Shown here one piece after another: positions 62,944 to 64,000 of a DNA stretch of 64,000 nt. The stretch is from the NCBI RefSeq assembly GCF_052857255.1, contig NC_135502.1, positions 151,155,311-151,219,310 on the forward strand, written 5' to 3'. The translations under genes were made by a program, and so were the position numbers. The notes beneath the pieces were generated by a model. The model saw only the letters and a program-made list of their open reading frames with translations, did not search any database and was not told the DNA's origin. Origin of the DNA: Amblyomma americanum (lineage: Eukaryota; Arthropoda; Arachnida; Ixodida; Ixodidae). Positions within the stretch are counted from its first letter, which is position 1; each line of letters opens with the position of its first letter.

Positions 62944-64000
62944 GCGAGATGACATTGAGGAACTATTTCGTCTTTTCAGTTCAGATTGTTGGTTTTGTTC
63001 CACCTGGCTGCATTGCTCATGAGAAGGCCTGGATTACCGACACCGACCCGAAAACACTAAACAGACGTAACTCCGACAGTTACAATGCTACAAGGAACAT
63101 CGAGAAACGCGGCATCTGCAACTGTGGGAGCAGTACACCGCTGTCCTAGGCCGTCGGAGTAACATGGGAGCCGCTGCGACATCGACGTCAAACTGCTTTA
63201 AACCGAGTCACTCACCGTTCATCGGAACGGGGCACGGTTGCACCGTGAGCCAGATGACGTTGAGGAACTATTTCGTCTTTTCAGTTCAGATTGTTGGTTT
63301 TGTTCCACCTGGCTGCATTGCTCATGAGAAGGCCTGGATTACCGACACCGACCTGAAACACTGACAGATGTTATACGGAGAGTTACGATGCTACAAGGAA
63401 CATCGAGCAACATGGCATGAGCCCCTATTTGAACAGTCCACCGCTGTCCCCGGCCCTCGGAGCAACATGGGAGCCGCTGACACATCGACGTCAAACTGCT
63501 TTAAACACAGTCACGCCCCGTTCATCGAAACGGGCATGGTGGCGCCTTGAGCGAGATGACGTTGAGGAACTATTTCGTCTTTTTTGTTCAGATTGCTGGC
63601 TTTGTTCTACCTGGCTGCATCGGTCACGAGAACGCCTGGATTACTGACAGCGACCTGAAAATGCTGAACAGATGTAATACCGAGAGTTACGATGCTACAA
63701 GGAACATCGAGAAACACGGCATCAGCCCCTGTGGGAACGGTACACTGCTGTCCACGGCCCTCGGAGTAACATAGTAGCCGCTGCGACATCGACGTCAAAC
63801 TGCTTTAAACGAAGTAACGCTCCGTACATCGGAACGGGACATGGTGGAACCGTGAGCGAGATGACATTGAGGAAATATTTCGTCTTTTCAGTTCAGATTG
63901 TCGGTGTTGTTCCACCTGGCTGCATTGCTCATGAGAAGGCCTGGATAACCGACACCGACCTGAAACGGTGAACAGATGTAATACCGAGAGTTACGATGCT

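Larger units (their letters stand above)
41703..64000 (+). repeat. Satellite array, ~300-bp monomer (right part)
   Basis: This is the same monomer family and orientation as the left part, running to the window end and so continuing beyond it. It contains one SINE-like fragment (44143-44313), the empty retrotransposon target site (46141-46150), the 1,489-bp and 2,114-bp higher-order repeats, and a SINE deletion scar near 55,375. A local 9-bp insertion (TTTTTC repeated) lies near 45,495. Outside these I see no gene, RNA gene or unrelated insertion. Open frames of 60-440 codons follow the monomer and are interrupted by different stops in different copies. Confidence 0.95.

Noticed and set aside
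1..64000. tRNA or rRNA genes, or LTR elements hidden in the array
   Set aside because: No cloverleaf-type or rRNA-like segment, no LTR pair and no gag/pol of LTR type was seen on reading both strands. A dedicated scan was not possible here.

Overview
The window is a eukaryotic satellite array with no ordinary host gene. About 54 of 64 kb consists of head-to-tail copies of one roughly 300-bp monomer, on the order of 180 copies, all on the + strand. It is interrupted only by two copies of one APE-type non-LTR retrotransposon (31063-35477 and 37283-41702) and five copies of a short SINE-like fragment. The SINE-like fragment, with its GGCGCAGTATCTGTCTCA core and AAT-repeat tail, matches from memory the tail half of a tRNA-derived SINE abundant in hard ticks (Ruka-like). 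The retrotransposon's 3' end, a GCCTC/GAGGC hairpin followed by a trinucleotide repeat, also suits a tick or other chelicerate. A tick is therefore the best guess, not a proven assignment.

Layout. 1-8.6 kb holds two tandem copies of a 3,932-bp higher-order repeat (HOR) of about 13 monomers, and part of a third copy recurs at 14.4-17.3 kb. 8.6-22.7 kb is a mosaic of older duplications, including 9.77-11.12 kb repeated at 17.84-19.20 kb. 22.7-29.7 kb carries four of the SINE fragments and a 915-bp three-monomer tandem repeat. 29.7-42.2 kb is a 6.22-kb tandem duplication in which each half carries the retrotransposon. 42.2-46.4 kb is a diverged copy of 26.5-31.1 kb that includes the fifth SINE fragment and an EMPTY version of the retrotransposon insertion site (46141-46150). 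47,654-55,098 is five almost identical 1,489-bp, five-monomer HOR copies. 55.9-61.0 kb is about 2.4 copies of a 2,114-bp, seven-monomer HOR. The rest to 64 kb is mixed monomers.

The only convincing protein-coding sequences belong to the retrotransposon. ORF1 has a 2A-like translational-recoding motif (GDVELNPGP), a coiled coil and an L1-ORF1p-like basic domain. ORF2 has an apurinic-type endonuclease and a reverse transcriptase of the CR1/L2/Jockey type. The left copy has one in-frame stop in each ORF. The right copy is open in both ORFs but carries Asn-to-Ile in the conserved FINDLP motif. The two copies came from one insertion followed by segmental duplication, because they share the same target nucleotide, flanks and 5' structure.

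The most informative signals are the genealogical ones: layered HORs, hybrid monomers at exchange junctions, an empty paralogous insertion site, a SINE deletion scar, and a shared insertion hotspot within the monomer. Together they record how an array of this kind grows by unequal exchange while carrying transposons as passengers.
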